64,000 bases of DNA from Brassica napus (taxonomy: Eukaryota; Streptophyta; Magnoliopsida; Brassicales; Brassicaceae): NCBI RefSeq assembly GCF_020379485.1, contig NC_063450.1:44978681-45042680 (forward strand). The letters run 5' to 3'. Positions 37,558 to 48,004 of this stretch are shown here, in pieces; position 1 is the first letter of the stretch; every line of letters starts with the position of its first letter. The position numbers were made by a program, and so were the translations under genes. The notes beneath the pieces are model-generated. The model was not told where the DNA came from, made no database searches, and saw only the letters and a program-made list of their open reading frames with translations.

Positions 37558-38141
37558 TTTTCTTATCTCTATTGATTTCGTTAGTTATTATTTCTAAAAC
37601 TTTGACGGCCATAATATATTTTTGACAAATGTGGAATCCTATACCAAATGCTTAGATTTTATTATTTGCCATGATTTAGCTTACATAACAATAATACCAA
37701 AGAAGTTAATGTAGAATGGAACTCAATAATATTACCATATGATTATAACAGCTTTCGTTTTTTAAAATGATAGAAACAACTTTAAATTAAATGATCAATA
37801 TAGATTATTTGAATAAAATAATAATACTTCACATGATTCTGAAATGTAAGAAAATTGTAACAAACTTTTTTTGTGAAACACTACAAACTTATTTTAATAT
37901 ATTAAATATATATAAAGCTTAAAATCCACAGTTACCTAACATACACGTTAAAAACTTTTAAATAATTTTGATATTTTTTAAATGCTTTAAATGAGTTAAT
38001 ATAATAATTACAAGACTAACTAGACAAATTTATTAGATTTTAAATTAAATGGATATAAAAAGCTAGAAGCTTATTAATGTAATATTAGATTTTTACAACA
38101 TGAAATATCTAGTGTTTTCAAAAGCGCGGATTAAAATTTAG

Positions 38142-38740
38142 TGGTATGTTTTAAAACTGTAGTTAATGGTCAACTTTTACATTATGGGGGTGATTGGTAG
38201 TTGTTGTATGTGCTGTCCACAGTCCTATTTATTTCTACAGTACCAAATTCAGAGCAATCAAACTTTTTAATTTTTTTTTAAATCCACAGCTCTTGAAATA
38301 ACCTACAGCTGTACAAGTGCTCTGCAGAGCCAAATATCTAAAGAAATTTTTTAGTACTTTCCATAAAATTCTACAGCACTAAAATCTAAAGCCACAACAA
38401 AAAGTCTACAGATTTTTTTCAACAACAAAAATTTTAAAGCTACGATCATTATCAATCGGACCTTATATCTATGTTTTGTTGGCTGTGTTCTAACGGGACT
38501 GAGAGAATATAAAGTTATTAAGCAATGATCTGAAACAGAAACTATACATAATCCAGTTGTAAGTCTAAGTCATTTTTATAATATTTTTATTTTCCTCTAT
38601 TTTTCTCTTTGTCGTCTTGCTTTGAAAAGCAAAAGCTTACTTGTACAAAAGATTATTAAAGTATTTTTACTTATTTATTTTTTACATTTAAATAATTTCA
38701 ACTTCTATTATCTTGGGGTTTTATTTTATTTTTAGGTTTA
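38142..38740 (+). repeat. Displaced A/B-type 3' flank upstream of gene D
   Basis: From TTTTAAAACTGTAGTTAATG onward the sequence follows the downstream flanks of genes A and B (GGACTGAGAGAA, AAGCAATGAT, TCCAGTTGTAA, GCAAAAGCTTACTTGTACAA), with a MITE inserted at 38185-38462. It joins with the end of gene C across the Helitron, so the C 3' flank and the D promoter were once adjacent. Confidence 0.8.
38185..38462. mobile_element. Tourist-like (PIF/Harbinger) MITE
   Basis: The 278-bp insertion in the duplicated flank is bounded by TTA (38182-38184 and 38463-38465). Ends are GGGGGTGATTGGTAG on the left and GGTCCGATTGATAAT on the right (minus strand), imperfect inverted repeats. The interior holds complementary ACAGCTGTACAAGTGCT-type motifs. 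Genes A and B have the uninterrupted sequence (TTATATSTATG) at this point. Confidence 0.65.
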
Positions 38741-39076
38741 TTAATATAGATAATTTTCAAGTTTTAAACCATGATTAAACCAGGTTCTTAGGACGAAATT
38801 CTTAGTTTCAGATAAAAACCGTTTTTTATCTTTTAACTAATAAAAGGTAAAAATCATCTCTTAAATAAAAAACATAAAACTGGTTCTTAGCAAAAAAAAA
38901 AAAAAAAAAAAACATAAAAATAAAATAAAAAACAAAAAAAATGTCATGAGCTAAGTTATGAACTAAGCTTTTGATAAACTACTGTTAATCATGATCTAAG
39001 CTTTTGATAAAAGCTTTCAACTTTCAATTATTGTCAAACCTCACTGATCTAGTAAAGTAGGTAATTTTTTTTAATA
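38741..39076. promoter_or_regulatory. Putative gene D upstream region
   Basis: AT-rich sequence with a long A-run (38889-38910) and two copies of CTAAGCTTTTGATAAA, about 80-120 bp before the ATG. It presumably holds the gene D promoter, but I see no distinct TATA box. Confidence 0.35.
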
Positions 39077-42000
39077 ATGTGCTTCGACTCCTCCATCACC
39101 CACACGGCGGAGGCTGAGTACGCGACGGCTAAAACGTCGGTCTGGTGGGACATCGAGAACTGCCCTGTCCCCAAGGGCTGGGATGCTCATAGCATAGCTC
39201 AGAAACTGAACTCAGCACTGGTGAACTTGAACTACCGTGGTCCTCTCACCATCACTGCTTATGGAAACACAGAACTCATCCCTAAACCTGTTCAGCAAGC
39301 TCTCTCCTCCGCCGGAATCTCTCTTAACCACGTCCCCTCCGGTTAGTTAAAAATCGATACTTTGATTCAAAGGGATGTGGTTTTTAGTATAAAGTCTTTT
39401 TCTTTTCTTCTTCTAAACAGGAAGGAAAGACGCGAGTGACAAGAAGATTCTGGTTGATATGTTTTTGTGGGTGTTGGAGAATCCTGCTCCAGCTAACTTG
39501 ATGCTTATCTCCGGTGACGGAGACTTCTCTTATGCTCTTAACCGTCTGCGGATGTTGAGATACAACATTCTTCTCGCCCACCCTCTTCAAGCTTCACCTT
39601 TCTTGGTTGCTTCTGCAAGGACCTCGTGGATGTGGAGAAGCTTAATTGCAACTGGTTGTCATTCCTCACCAAGTTGTTGCTCCTTTGGTTCTAAAATATC
39701 CAGCCAAGATGTTTCCGAACATGCTTTGTCCACACAACCAATGGATTCAGGGTCTGGTTCTAGCAAGGCTGCGCGAAAGAAACTGAAAGATGTCCTGAAA
39801 GAGCTAAATCAACAGGAGACAAATAGAACGACGCTTCAGAAGAAGTGCAGTGAGGCTGGTGAATCCGAATCGTTATGCAATGTTGCTTGCAAAAGCATTG
39901 AAGTTTTCCCTACGGGCAAAGAACATGCAGCTCAGGTATGCATCCTAGTGTTAGGGTCTAACTGAGTCAACAATTTACCACAACTATGCTTGTCTTTAAG
40001 AGGATATGAAACTTGACCTCATGTTAATCTCCACTGGATATGCTTTTGGTTGTGAAGTGGGAGCTGAAGCAAAACCTTGAGCCTGAAAACATAGCTGCAG
40101 CATCAAGTGGGTGTCATGAGCAAGACACGGAGATAACGAATAAGGTGGTTGAAGCAGGAGTTGAGATGTTTGCACTTTGCGGTTCGCCCAGTGTGGTGAC
40201 GAAGCAAGCAGAGGCAAGTTTTTTTTTTAATATTTGATACTGAGTTTTTATATCTCCGTACTTAACACTAGAGAATCCAGATGTGAACTCGAAAATATGA
40301 TTTTGGTTGACTTTGACTTTGTGGCAGGCTCTCGTTGATGCTAAAGACATTGAAGAAAATGTTCAAGACAGTGACCTGAAGTCTCGGGATGCCCAAGAGT
40401 CTGAAAAGAGTGGAAGAGAGTTCTGGCATGATTTTAAAGCAAGGCTGGACAAGAGTGGTGTAGCTCCTCTCAATGTAGATCATGTTTTCAGTGAACTAAG
40501 CCGCGACTTTCACGTGCCCAAAGAAGTGAGGTAAATTTTATGATTGTGCATACTCTTTATAAGTATATTCTGATTTAATGATATTTGTGTGTAACAGGGA
40601 GTGTTTTGAAGCAATCTTCAAGAAGCTAGAACCTACGCAAAATGACATTGAAATCGAGAAGTTGGAGAGCATGCTCAAACAAGGCTTGGAAATAGAATCA
40701 GGTGAGCCAGAGAATAATGCACCTGCAGAACCGATTGAGAATCTCGAAGGGGACATGACCAAGAAGAAGAGTACAGTGATTGAATACAAATATGAACCAT
40801 ATGTTTGCAATATTTGCAATGTCGTTTGTGCACATCCTTCCGTGTTCGAGTCTCACCATAAGGGCCGGAAGCATGCTGCTAAGATTAAAAAGCAGGCAGA
40901 TGTAAGTTGATCAGAGATTTGGATGAAAATTTATGGTTTCATTAGAAGAAAGTTGATGATGATACATTGTTATTGAAACAGGCTCTGCTTGATAATAAGC
41001 AAATACAAGATGAAGTCATTCAAGATAACGGTCTCACAAAGGAGCTCCAAATCAAGCCTGTAAAGGCACCTGAGAACATGGACTACTTAGATGACCAAAG
41101 ACAGGAGCTGAGAGAGGGATGTGATGAAGAAAAATTTCAAACTATTGAAGAAGTAGGAGAGAGTGATTACAAATCTCTTCCAAATGCAGAGTGTCTCTTC
41201 ACCGAACTAAACCCTGAGTTGTCTCCCTCTAAAGAATCTAGGTAAGAAGAACCTTCCAACTTTGACTTCTTAACTAATGCCAAATTGAAGTTTTCTCATT
41301 TCCAATGGATGCTATCCTACAGAGAATGTATTGATGCCATTTTCAAGAAACCAGAACTTTCACAAGATGCAAACTCAAACCGGGAGTTTGCGAATATACC
41401 AAACGAGAACCTGGAAATGAACTCAAGCGATCCTGAATGTAGCTCTGCAGGAGCCGCTGAGCCCCCAGAGGAGTACATGGACATGAAGAAGGAGAAGGTG
41501 ACTAAAGATAAAAAAGCTGAGCTTAAAGCATATGTATGTAGTATTTGCAGTGTGATCTGCCTTTCTCCAACTGTCTTTGAGGCTCACCTGATGGGCCGAA
41601 AGCACGCTAAAGGGGTAAAGAAACACGCAGAGGCAAGTTGAGGAGTTTTGGGTTTAGCGCTTATCATTAGATTTGAATGAGCATGAGAACTAATATCTGT
41701 TTTATCACTGAGTACAGGTTCTCTTTGATGATAAAAAGATTCTGGAACAGAGTCTTGAAGAGAAAGATCATCCAAGAGACGCGTTGGAAGAGCTAGAGAT
41801 TGAGCCTAAGGACGCACAAGTGAGCATCAAAGAAGTTACTCAAATCAGTAAAGCACGAGTAGATAATAAAGATAGTGAACAGATTCTGAGTGTTGAGTTT
41901 GCAGAACCCAAAGAAGCGAGGTGATGTACTGACTTGGTCGTATTTTAATTAGTAAAAGTTATGATTTTACTTGTTTCTGGTAGCAGTGGCCCTTCTCTTT

Positions 42001-42233
42001 GTCTAAGCAGCAGAGAGCGATTTGACTCGCTGGTTGAGTCTGAAAACGCATCTGAAGGTGTGGAGGAGGAGGTGGTGAGGACAGGGAAGGAGAATGGAGT
42101 TGCAGCAGATCAAGTTAGGGTTTGTGATTGGTGCAATGTGATGTGCAATACCCAAATGGATTTTGATTCACATCATGCTGCCACTTTGAGAAAGCATGTT
42201 CCTCTGGTGAAGAAGGAAGTTGCCGTGGTGTAG
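39077..42233 (+). CDS. Gene D: NYN-domain protein with matrin-type C2H2 fingers
   Basis: Nine exons: 39077-39341, 39421-39935, 40064-40213 (or from 40058), 40328-40530, 40598-40901, 40982-41241, 41323-41632, 41718-41920 and 42014-42233 (about 809 aa). NYN motifs as in gene C (TSVWWDIENC, LISGDGDFSYAL). Fingers start at C448 and C638; a third near the C-terminus (VCDWCNVMC...DSHHAATLRKH) has two extra residues between its histidines. A finger remnant lies in exon 2 (LCNVACKS...FPTGKEHAAQ). The A/B/C ending DNFWTRLWGKK is absent; the protein stops VKKEVAVV. Introns 3 and 7 have GC donors. Exons 1 and 6 and nearby introns are virtually identical to gene C. Confidence 0.83.
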
Positions 42234-43526
42234 AAGCAAGCTGGGACCAAACCTGCTTATGTTAGAAAGAATGGGCCGGGCCTTTAGCTCACGGTATCCA
42301 TTGTCATGTGATGACTAACAAAAGTGTAATTAACGGACCTCTTAAGGTTCATTAAGATGTGGCCTATTTAAATAAATATTGCCCATGACTCTCAAAGAAA
42401 TAAATGAATGGGTCAACAAAACAAATGGGTTTATTTGTATTATTAATCAAAATAGACTAGTAAAAGTTTTTGACTAACGTAATCCAGCTTTTGACTAACA
42501 TAATCCACAACTTGTTCTCCATTTTTTTTAAAAAAATATTCTAAGTTGGTATATATATATATATATATATTAACTCATCTCATATCCAAATCTTTGAATA
42601 CACTTGTTCAAAAGGAAAAAAAAAACTCAGTAAATTATTTAAGTTGTCAACTTTTAAACATTAGTTTTTTTTTTGATAACCGAGTATCCTGCCCCACCGA
42701 AGTGGTCCAGACTAGAGACCGAAATGAGCATGGACGTTGTTAGAGCGTCACCATGTGGCTCACCGAATAACAGTCTTCGGTCTCGGGTGCTGAAGCCCAC
42801 ATGTAAATTTCCGCAGTGACCAAGGTTCGAACCCAGGGGCAAGCACTTCAGCTCCAGCTGGAGCTCCTATACCACCAGTAGACCAAAGCAACTTGGTTAC
42901 ATTCGTTTTCTTATGGATAAATTGTCAAATTGTATAAATTTGGCTTGCGTAACAGTAAAATGCTACTGCATAATTGTCAAACAATTCAAGAAATGTTCAA
43001 GTTGATATTATGGGGTTAGATTAGAATATGGTTGACAAAGTCAATAAGAAAGTTCTTTATTGCATGACAAGTTGAGAATAACATAAACACACCCAAACGT
43101 CAAAATGGAAATTGGGATGGCTCATGCAATCATAAACCATTGGGTGCAAATTAGACAGGAAAATAATAAAATTTATTTTGGGGATAAAATAATATTGAAA
43201 CATTTAGTTAATTACCAAAAAAAAAAAAATTATTAGTGCTGAATTAAATAAAATTTTGTTTTAACACGCTTACTTACTGCTAAACGAGAACAATATATAT
43301 GTGCTTTTAATCTCTCAGCTTGGGATTTTAATTATATCGTCAACACAAAACTTTAATTTCGTGGGTCGTTCTAAGTCGTTTCCGCGTTAACTCCCATTTG
43401 TTGATCCCTTCTTCTTCTTCTTCTTCTTCTTCGTCGTCGCATTGATTTGGTCCCTTGTATTGTCATTAAGAACCCAATCTTCTTCTTTCTCATCGTCTCC
43501 ACTTCTTCTTCTTCGCTCATCCAGAG
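42234..43526. other. Gene D 3' flank and SNAP33 promoter/5' UTR
   Basis: AT-rich sequence with a (TA)n run near 42550-42570, a SINE at 42669-42898, then the SNAP33 leader. A CTT-rich stretch at 43411-43430 and a non-coding exon ending CCAGAG|GTATAC at 43526 mark the 5' UTR. The 5' UTR intron is 43527-43898. Confidence 0.55.
42669..42898 (-). mobile_element. tRNA-derived SINE
   Basis: On the minus strand: a box A-like TGGTCTACTGG (42875-42885), a perfect box B GGGTTCGAACC (42824-42834) and an A-rich 3' tail. Flanks ACATTAGTTTT (42658-42668) and ACATTCGTTTT (42899-42909) look like an 11-bp target duplication with one mismatch. About 230 bp, usual for Brassicaceae SINEs. Confidence 0.85.
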
Positions 43527-43975
43527 GTATACCCCCGATCTGTTCTCTCAGTACTCAATTTCAGATATCTACTTGTTTGATAGATCCTAGGGTTTCCGAT
43601 TCTTCTGTGAGTTTTCCCCCATCGACTTTTCGATTGTTGTTGTTTCGATGCGTAGAGAATTAGAGAAGCGATCGAACGAATATTTTTGTGAGAGCTTCTT
43701 ATCAAAATTGAACTTAGTTGTGATAAGTCCCAAGTTTTACTGCTGCTGTGTAGTTATATTGTCCTTTAAGCTCTTCTCTCATAAGTGGAATCATCGATGG
43801 ATCTTACATTAAAGCTTTGTTTTTTACTTTAATTTTAGTCTCTTTGCTTAAAAGTTAGATTCACAGCATCAATTCTGATTACTGTTTGGTTTCTGCAGGA
43901 AAGAAGGTTTATTACTCAGCAAATCTAGTTGTTACGTTAAGTTTCTGTGAGGTTATTACTTTGAGAGACGAGACA

Positions 43976-45264
43976 ATGTTTGGTTTGAGGAAATCTCCAG
44001 CAAAGCTTCCCAAGCACAACTCTGCTGACCCTGGCTTTCACAAATCTTCCAAGCCCAATCCTTTCGATTCAGATGATGAGCTGGACAACAACAGCAACAA
44101 ACACACACTTAACCCCTCCAAGAGGACTTCCTCTGAGCCTTCCTTGGCTGACATGACCAACCCTTTTGACGGCGAGGATAAGGTTGAGAAAGGGTTTACT
44201 TCGTCGTCCAAGCAGCCCTTGACTTCTAACTCCAGATACCAGTACAAGAACAACTTCCGCGATTCCGGAGGTGTTGAGAACCAGTCTGTTCAGGAGCTTG
44301 AGGGTTATGCTGTCTACAAGGCTGAAGAGACTACCAAATCTGTACAAGGTTGTCTCAAGGTGGCTGAAGATATAAGGTCTGATGCTACCAGGACTTTGGT
44401 CATGTTGCACGAGCAGGGTGAGCAGATCACCAGGACGCACCATAAAGCTGTTGAAATTGATCATGATCTCAGTAGAGTAAGCTAGCTTCCTTTTTTTTTT
44501 TTTTTTTACTTCTTTCTTATTCCTTAGAATAAGAATGACAAGGTACTTAAATTTTATGGCATTTTTTTTTATTTGCAGGGTGAGAAGCTTCTTGGTAGCC
44601 TTGGAGGTATGTTTTCAAAGACTTGGAAGCCGAAGAAGACTCGCCCTATTAATGGCCCTGTCATTACTAGAGGTTTGTTTCTTGCTCCCTCCATTATCCT
44701 CGCTGCTATTTTTGCATTTTTCCTGATTGCATGATTCCCTTTCTGTTAGATCACTCGCCAACGAGAAGAATTAACCACTTGGAGAAAAGGGAGAAACTGG
44801 GACTGAACCCAGCACCAAAAGCACAATCAAGAAGCAGAGAACCGCTTCCTGAATCAGCTGATGCGTATCAGAGAGTGGAGGTTAGTACGACTTATATCTT
44901 CCCTCTCTTCATTTTTTTCCTCCTTTCAGAGAAACATTACTCTCTATAATCCCGCATCTCATATGAGTTGCATGAACATTGAAAGGCAGCGTCTTAAACA
45001 TTTGTGGAACAAAAGTTTTGTCTCTTTCTCTGTAATCTTGCTAAATTTTATACTTGTTTATGACAGATGGAAAAAGCCAAGCAAGACGATGGGCTTTCAG
45101 ATTTGAGTGATCTACTAGGAGACCTAAAGAACATGGCAGTTGATATGGGAAGTGAGATCGAAAAGCAGAATAAAGGACTTGATCATCTTCAAGACGATGT
45201 TGACGAACTCAACTTCAGAGTGCAACAATCAAACCAACGCGGCCGCCGCTTACTCGGAAAGTAA
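43976..45264 (+). CDS. SNAP33: SNAP-25-type Qb+Qc SNARE protein
   Basis: Four coding exons: 43976-44476, 44579-44672, 44750-44880 and 45067-45264 (307 aa; Arabidopsis SNAP33 has about 300). Start MFGLRKSPAKLPKHNSADPG, an NPFDSDDE motif, first SNARE (Qb) helix around VQELEGYAVYKAEETTKSVQ, linker with MFSKTWKPKKTRPINGPVIT, second SNARE (Qc) helix around LSDLLGDLKNMAVDMGSEIE, end QQSNQRGRRLLGK. No transmembrane segment, and plant SNAP33 lacks the palmitoylated Cys cluster. It works with syntaxins SYP111/KNOLLE and SYP121/PEN1 at the cell plate and plasma membrane. The ATG lies 77 nt into the exon after a 5' UTR intron. Confidence 0.97.
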
Positions 45265-45687
45265 TGAATACTCTCATTAGTCATTCGACTACTTCCTCTT
45301 TCGTTCCAACTTCTTTGATCTTTGTTGCTTAAAACTCAAAACTGTCCTTAACATTGTTATATACGTTTCTATGCTTGAATTTGATACTATTATGAAAAGA
45401 CCAAAAATCTTATTGTGCAAAACACAAGCACTCTTACTATTGTTTTTCTGTATCATACAGAAATTCTGACAACAGATGAATAGTGTGTTTGAATCCCATA
45501 ATTATATAGCCTTACAGCATCAGTTCTAAAAATGGACATAAGAGTAGAAGAAAGTTGAGAACAATTCCATGAAATAACAGCCGAACTGGGAAAAATCACA
45601 AAGGAAAGAAACTCTTTATTCTCTTCACTCTATCTTTGTTCTAATCCAATAATTCTCCCCTGAAAATGACAAACATACAATTACTAC
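45265..45687. other. Tail-to-tail 3' UTRs of SNAP33 and the LYR gene
   Basis: The two genes converge; the interval holds their 3' UTRs and no further gene that I can see. Confidence 0.6.
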
Positions 45688-46002
45688 TTAAACCTTGAGT
45701 TCCATGATGTTCTTGGTCTTGGGAGGATATGCCAAGTAAACCTTGAGAACCCTTTCTACAACCTCTAGCTGTTCTTTACCTTCAGCATAAGCATCGTTCA
45801 CCTTTGACGGGTCAGTGAGGTTCTTGTTCATGCGGAACCCATCCAAGGTCCTTCGCTTTGTGTACTCCCTGATGTTGTAGTCAGGGTATTTACATCCCGC
45901 TCGAAGCAGGGAACGACAGAGGCTGATGACTTGACATTTTGCTACCATTGCAAAACCAACCCCTGCTGCTTTAGATACCATAGAATCAGTATAAGAATAC
46001 AT
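45688..46002 (-). CDS. ISD11: LYR-motif protein, ISD11-like (iron-sulfur cluster assembly)
   Basis: A single coding exon encodes up to 104 aa, ending PPKTKNIMELKV. Core motifs: LCRSLLRAGCKYPDYNIREY, TKRRTLDGFRMNKNLTDPSK and VVERVLKVYLAYP, characteristic of the LYRM4/ISD11 group (LYR read here as LCR). ISD11 stabilises the mitochondrial cysteine desulfurase NFS1 during Fe-S cluster assembly. The start is ambiguous: Met at 46002 is just after a plausible acceptor (CCCAG|TTAATG), but Mets at 45981 and 45945 are also in frame; the extra leader (MYSYTDSMVSKAAGVGFAM) may be partly UTR. A 5' UTR intron (about 46010-46424) is suggested by ATTCTG|GTACGT. Confidence 0.85.
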   Translation of the reverse strand: MYSYTDSMVSKAAGVGFAMVAKCQVISLCRSLLRAGCKYPDYNIREYTKRRTLDGFRMNKNLTDPSKVNDAYAEGKEQLEVVERVLKVYLAYPPKTKNIMELKV

Positions 46003-46539
46003 TAACTGGGAGCGCAGGGAAATTTAATTTAGCAATGCCAGAATGAGATTAAAAATTAAGAATCAAGAAGAACATCAGCAGCATAAACTCAAAAAGAAGT
46101 TAAAAATTTCTACAGAAAAAATCTAACTAGTGATGAGCTTCGTTATCAGCATTTAATTCAAGTTCTTCCAACATTATCAACAAACTCAGAACCACAAAAA
46201 AAGACCAAAACTTCAATAAAATCCATCAAAAACAGTATTTAAAACAATCAGTTAGACAAGAACATCTGAATTACAAGAGGTTCCGACCACATTTCACCAA
46301 AACCAATGCACAACCAAAAGAGACAAGAGCAGGTGAATCACAAGAGGATCCGACCAAATTCACCAATAGTTATACCAATTAAGATAGAATTTGACGGATA
46401 GGAATTTCCATATATATACGTACCAGAATGAACACGCCGGAGGGTAGTTAGTTCCCTCACGTCAACAAAGCGAGCTTAGCTTAGCAGATGAGAGATTCTC
46501 TGTTCCGTTCGAACGTGCGCTACTTACTACATTAAACCT

Positions 46540-46745
46540 AGTTTACCCGAAACTAAACCGGGAAAATAATCTGAAACCCGGTTATAGAATGGGCCGAATA
46601 TTAAGGCCCGTTATATTAGGCCGATAGTGATGATAAGCCTTGTATGAGCTGGCGTGTTGGACGACACACAAATATAGTAAACAAAACTCATCTTCTCTGT
46701 GTCTTCTTATAAAATTCGATTCGATCTGCCACGAGCAAACCCTAG
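46540..46745. promoter_or_regulatory. Bidirectional promoter between LYR gene and ankyrin gene
   Basis: Divergent genes with leaders only some 200 bp apart. The centre contains TGGGCC (46590-46595) and a GGCCCG site II element on the other strand (46604-46609), and AAACCCTAG (telo-box type) lies at about 46737-46745 in the leader of the ankyrin gene. This arrangement is usual for mitochondrial and housekeeping gene pairs. Confidence 0.6.
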
Positions 46746-47476
46746 CGCAAACTCCTATAGATTCCTCAGCGAGAAGAAAATCTGCAACTCCGAGCTTGAT
46801 TTCACCATCCCCTCTCTCTCTATCTCCTCGCTGGGTAAGGTACGAGCTCGGTTCTTTCTTTGGAATTGATTGGATTGTTTGTCGTTGGTACTCATCGGTA
46901 GATTCGCATGCCTTAGTTTTGGTGGAATTTGCCTGGATTTGAAAAAAGCCTCGATCTACACTAATGGAGCTTTTGCTCTTCTTGTTTTGTTAATGTGTTT
47001 TCACTAATTTTGGTATTCTTATTTTTCTTTTTTTTGTTGGCAGATCTGTGGTGTTTTTTTGACTCTACAGCTCATATCGATTGCTTTCTTGGCTGAGAAA
47101 TTAACGCTAAGGTTGAGTCTCGATGTGGGACGCTAATCATTAGACTTTTGTTTTCAAAGTGATGCTCGTCTTCTCTCCTCTGTCTATGGCTTTTACTGTC
47201 ATCCTTCAAAAGCTTAGTGTCTTTGGTCCTGGTTTGAATCCCTCCTTCCCTTACTGCATCGCCAATCACTCCCGTTAAGTCTGCCTCCTTCACTGTCTAC
47301 ACTCTTGATATTGCTTTAGACATTCTTGAGTGTCATGTAAATCTCTGCTCTCTCATAGCATAAGTGTATCTTGCTGAGTTAGTTCTTGAGGTAAGTCTTC
47401 TTTGACCTTCTACACCAAAACCCGCATCTTACTTTCAAAGCTAGTTCTACTTTGCCTGAAGCTTAGACCCAAAGAA
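46746..47476 (+). other. 5' leader region of the ankyrin gene
   Basis: Likely 5' UTR exons and introns. A donor-like CTGGGTAAGGTACG lies near 46832-46845 and an acceptor-like TTGGCAG at about 47037-47043. Several upstream ATGs lie in the region, but none opens a long frame joined to the ankyrin ORF. The exact splicing cannot be settled by eye. Confidence 0.4.
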
Positions 47477-48004
47477 ATGATCCAAGACCTGCCGGTTGCA
47501 TTCTCGCTCCGGCGTAACTCCTTTAGACGCCGATCCCCAAGATCAAACGTCGATGACAGGGGATGGACTCCGCTCCACATCAAAGCCCGGAAAGGCGATC
47601 TGAAATCCGTCAAACAGCTGCTCGACCAAGGGTTCGACGTCAACGCTCTAGCGTGGGGACCCAAATCAAAGGGAGTGACTCCGCTTCACCTTGCTGCCGA
47701 GGGAGGTCACATTGAAGTCATGGATCTGCTCCTCGAGCGCGGGGCCAACATCGATGCCAGAACATGGGGGTCATGCGGGTGGACCCCTCTCCACGCTGCG
47801 GCCAAAGAGAGGAAGAGAGAAGCGGTGAAGTTTCTGGTGGAGAATGGGGCGTTTCTGCCGGATGACATAAGTGATACGAGATTCAATCCGCCGGTGCATT
47901 ACTGTCATGGACTGGAGTGGGCGTACGAGGAGATGGAGAAGCTTAAGAGCGAGTCTTCTTCTTCTTCATCTGGTGGAGACACTTCTTGCAGTTCAGAGAA
48001 CTGA
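47477..48004 (+). CDS. PIA2: Small ankyrin-repeat protein (PIA/ANK6-like)
   Basis: Intronless ORF of 175 aa starting MIQDLPVAFSLRRNSFRRRS, with a basic N-terminus. Three ankyrin repeats follow: DDRGWTPLHIKARKGDLKSV, GVTPLHLAAEGGHIEVMDLL and CGWTPLHAAAKERKREAVKF. The rest is VHYCHGLEWAYEEMEKLK and a Ser-rich tail. It agrees with the Arabidopsis gene between the LYR and LRR genes (At5g61230), described as phytochrome-interacting ankyrin protein PIA2 and also as mitochondrial ANK6. The symbol is by synteny and memory, so PIA1 versus PIA2 is not proven. An upstream in-frame extension to 47402 has no ATG and was not used. Confidence 0.88.
   Translation: MIQDLPVAFSLRRNSFRRRSPRSNVDDRGWTPLHIKARKGDLKSVKQLLDQGFDVNALAWGPKSKGVTPLHLAAEGGHIEVMDLLLERGANIDARTWGSCGWTPLHAAAKERKREAVKFLVENGAFLPDDISDTRFNPPVHYCHGLEWAYEEMEKLKSESSSSSSGGDTSCSSEN

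Larger units (their letters stand above)
31646..38141 (+). mobile_element. Helitron, 6.5 kb, inserted in the gene C 3' flank
   Basis: Gene C's flank reads TACTGAATAA and stops at 31645; it resumes at 38142 as TGGTATGTTTTAAAACTGTAG. The uninterrupted gene A flank is TGCTGAATAA followed by TTGTCTGATTTAAAACTGTAG. The insert starts TCTATACTAATAAG (5'-TC) and ends GCGCGGATTAAAATTTAG, close to the canonical Helitron 3' end ...CTAG, and lies between A and T without target duplication. I could not find a clean 3' hairpin and see no Rep/helicase gene. It carries a tandem repeat (32472-33420), a gene-like fragment (31966-32316) and a nested Helitron (34026-37557). Confidence 0.75.

Noticed and set aside
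42824..42834. Perfect tRNA B-box, possible tRNA gene
   Set aside because: No cloverleaf can be drawn, the A-to-B-box context continues into a 230-bp unit with an A-rich tail and target duplication; it is a SINE.
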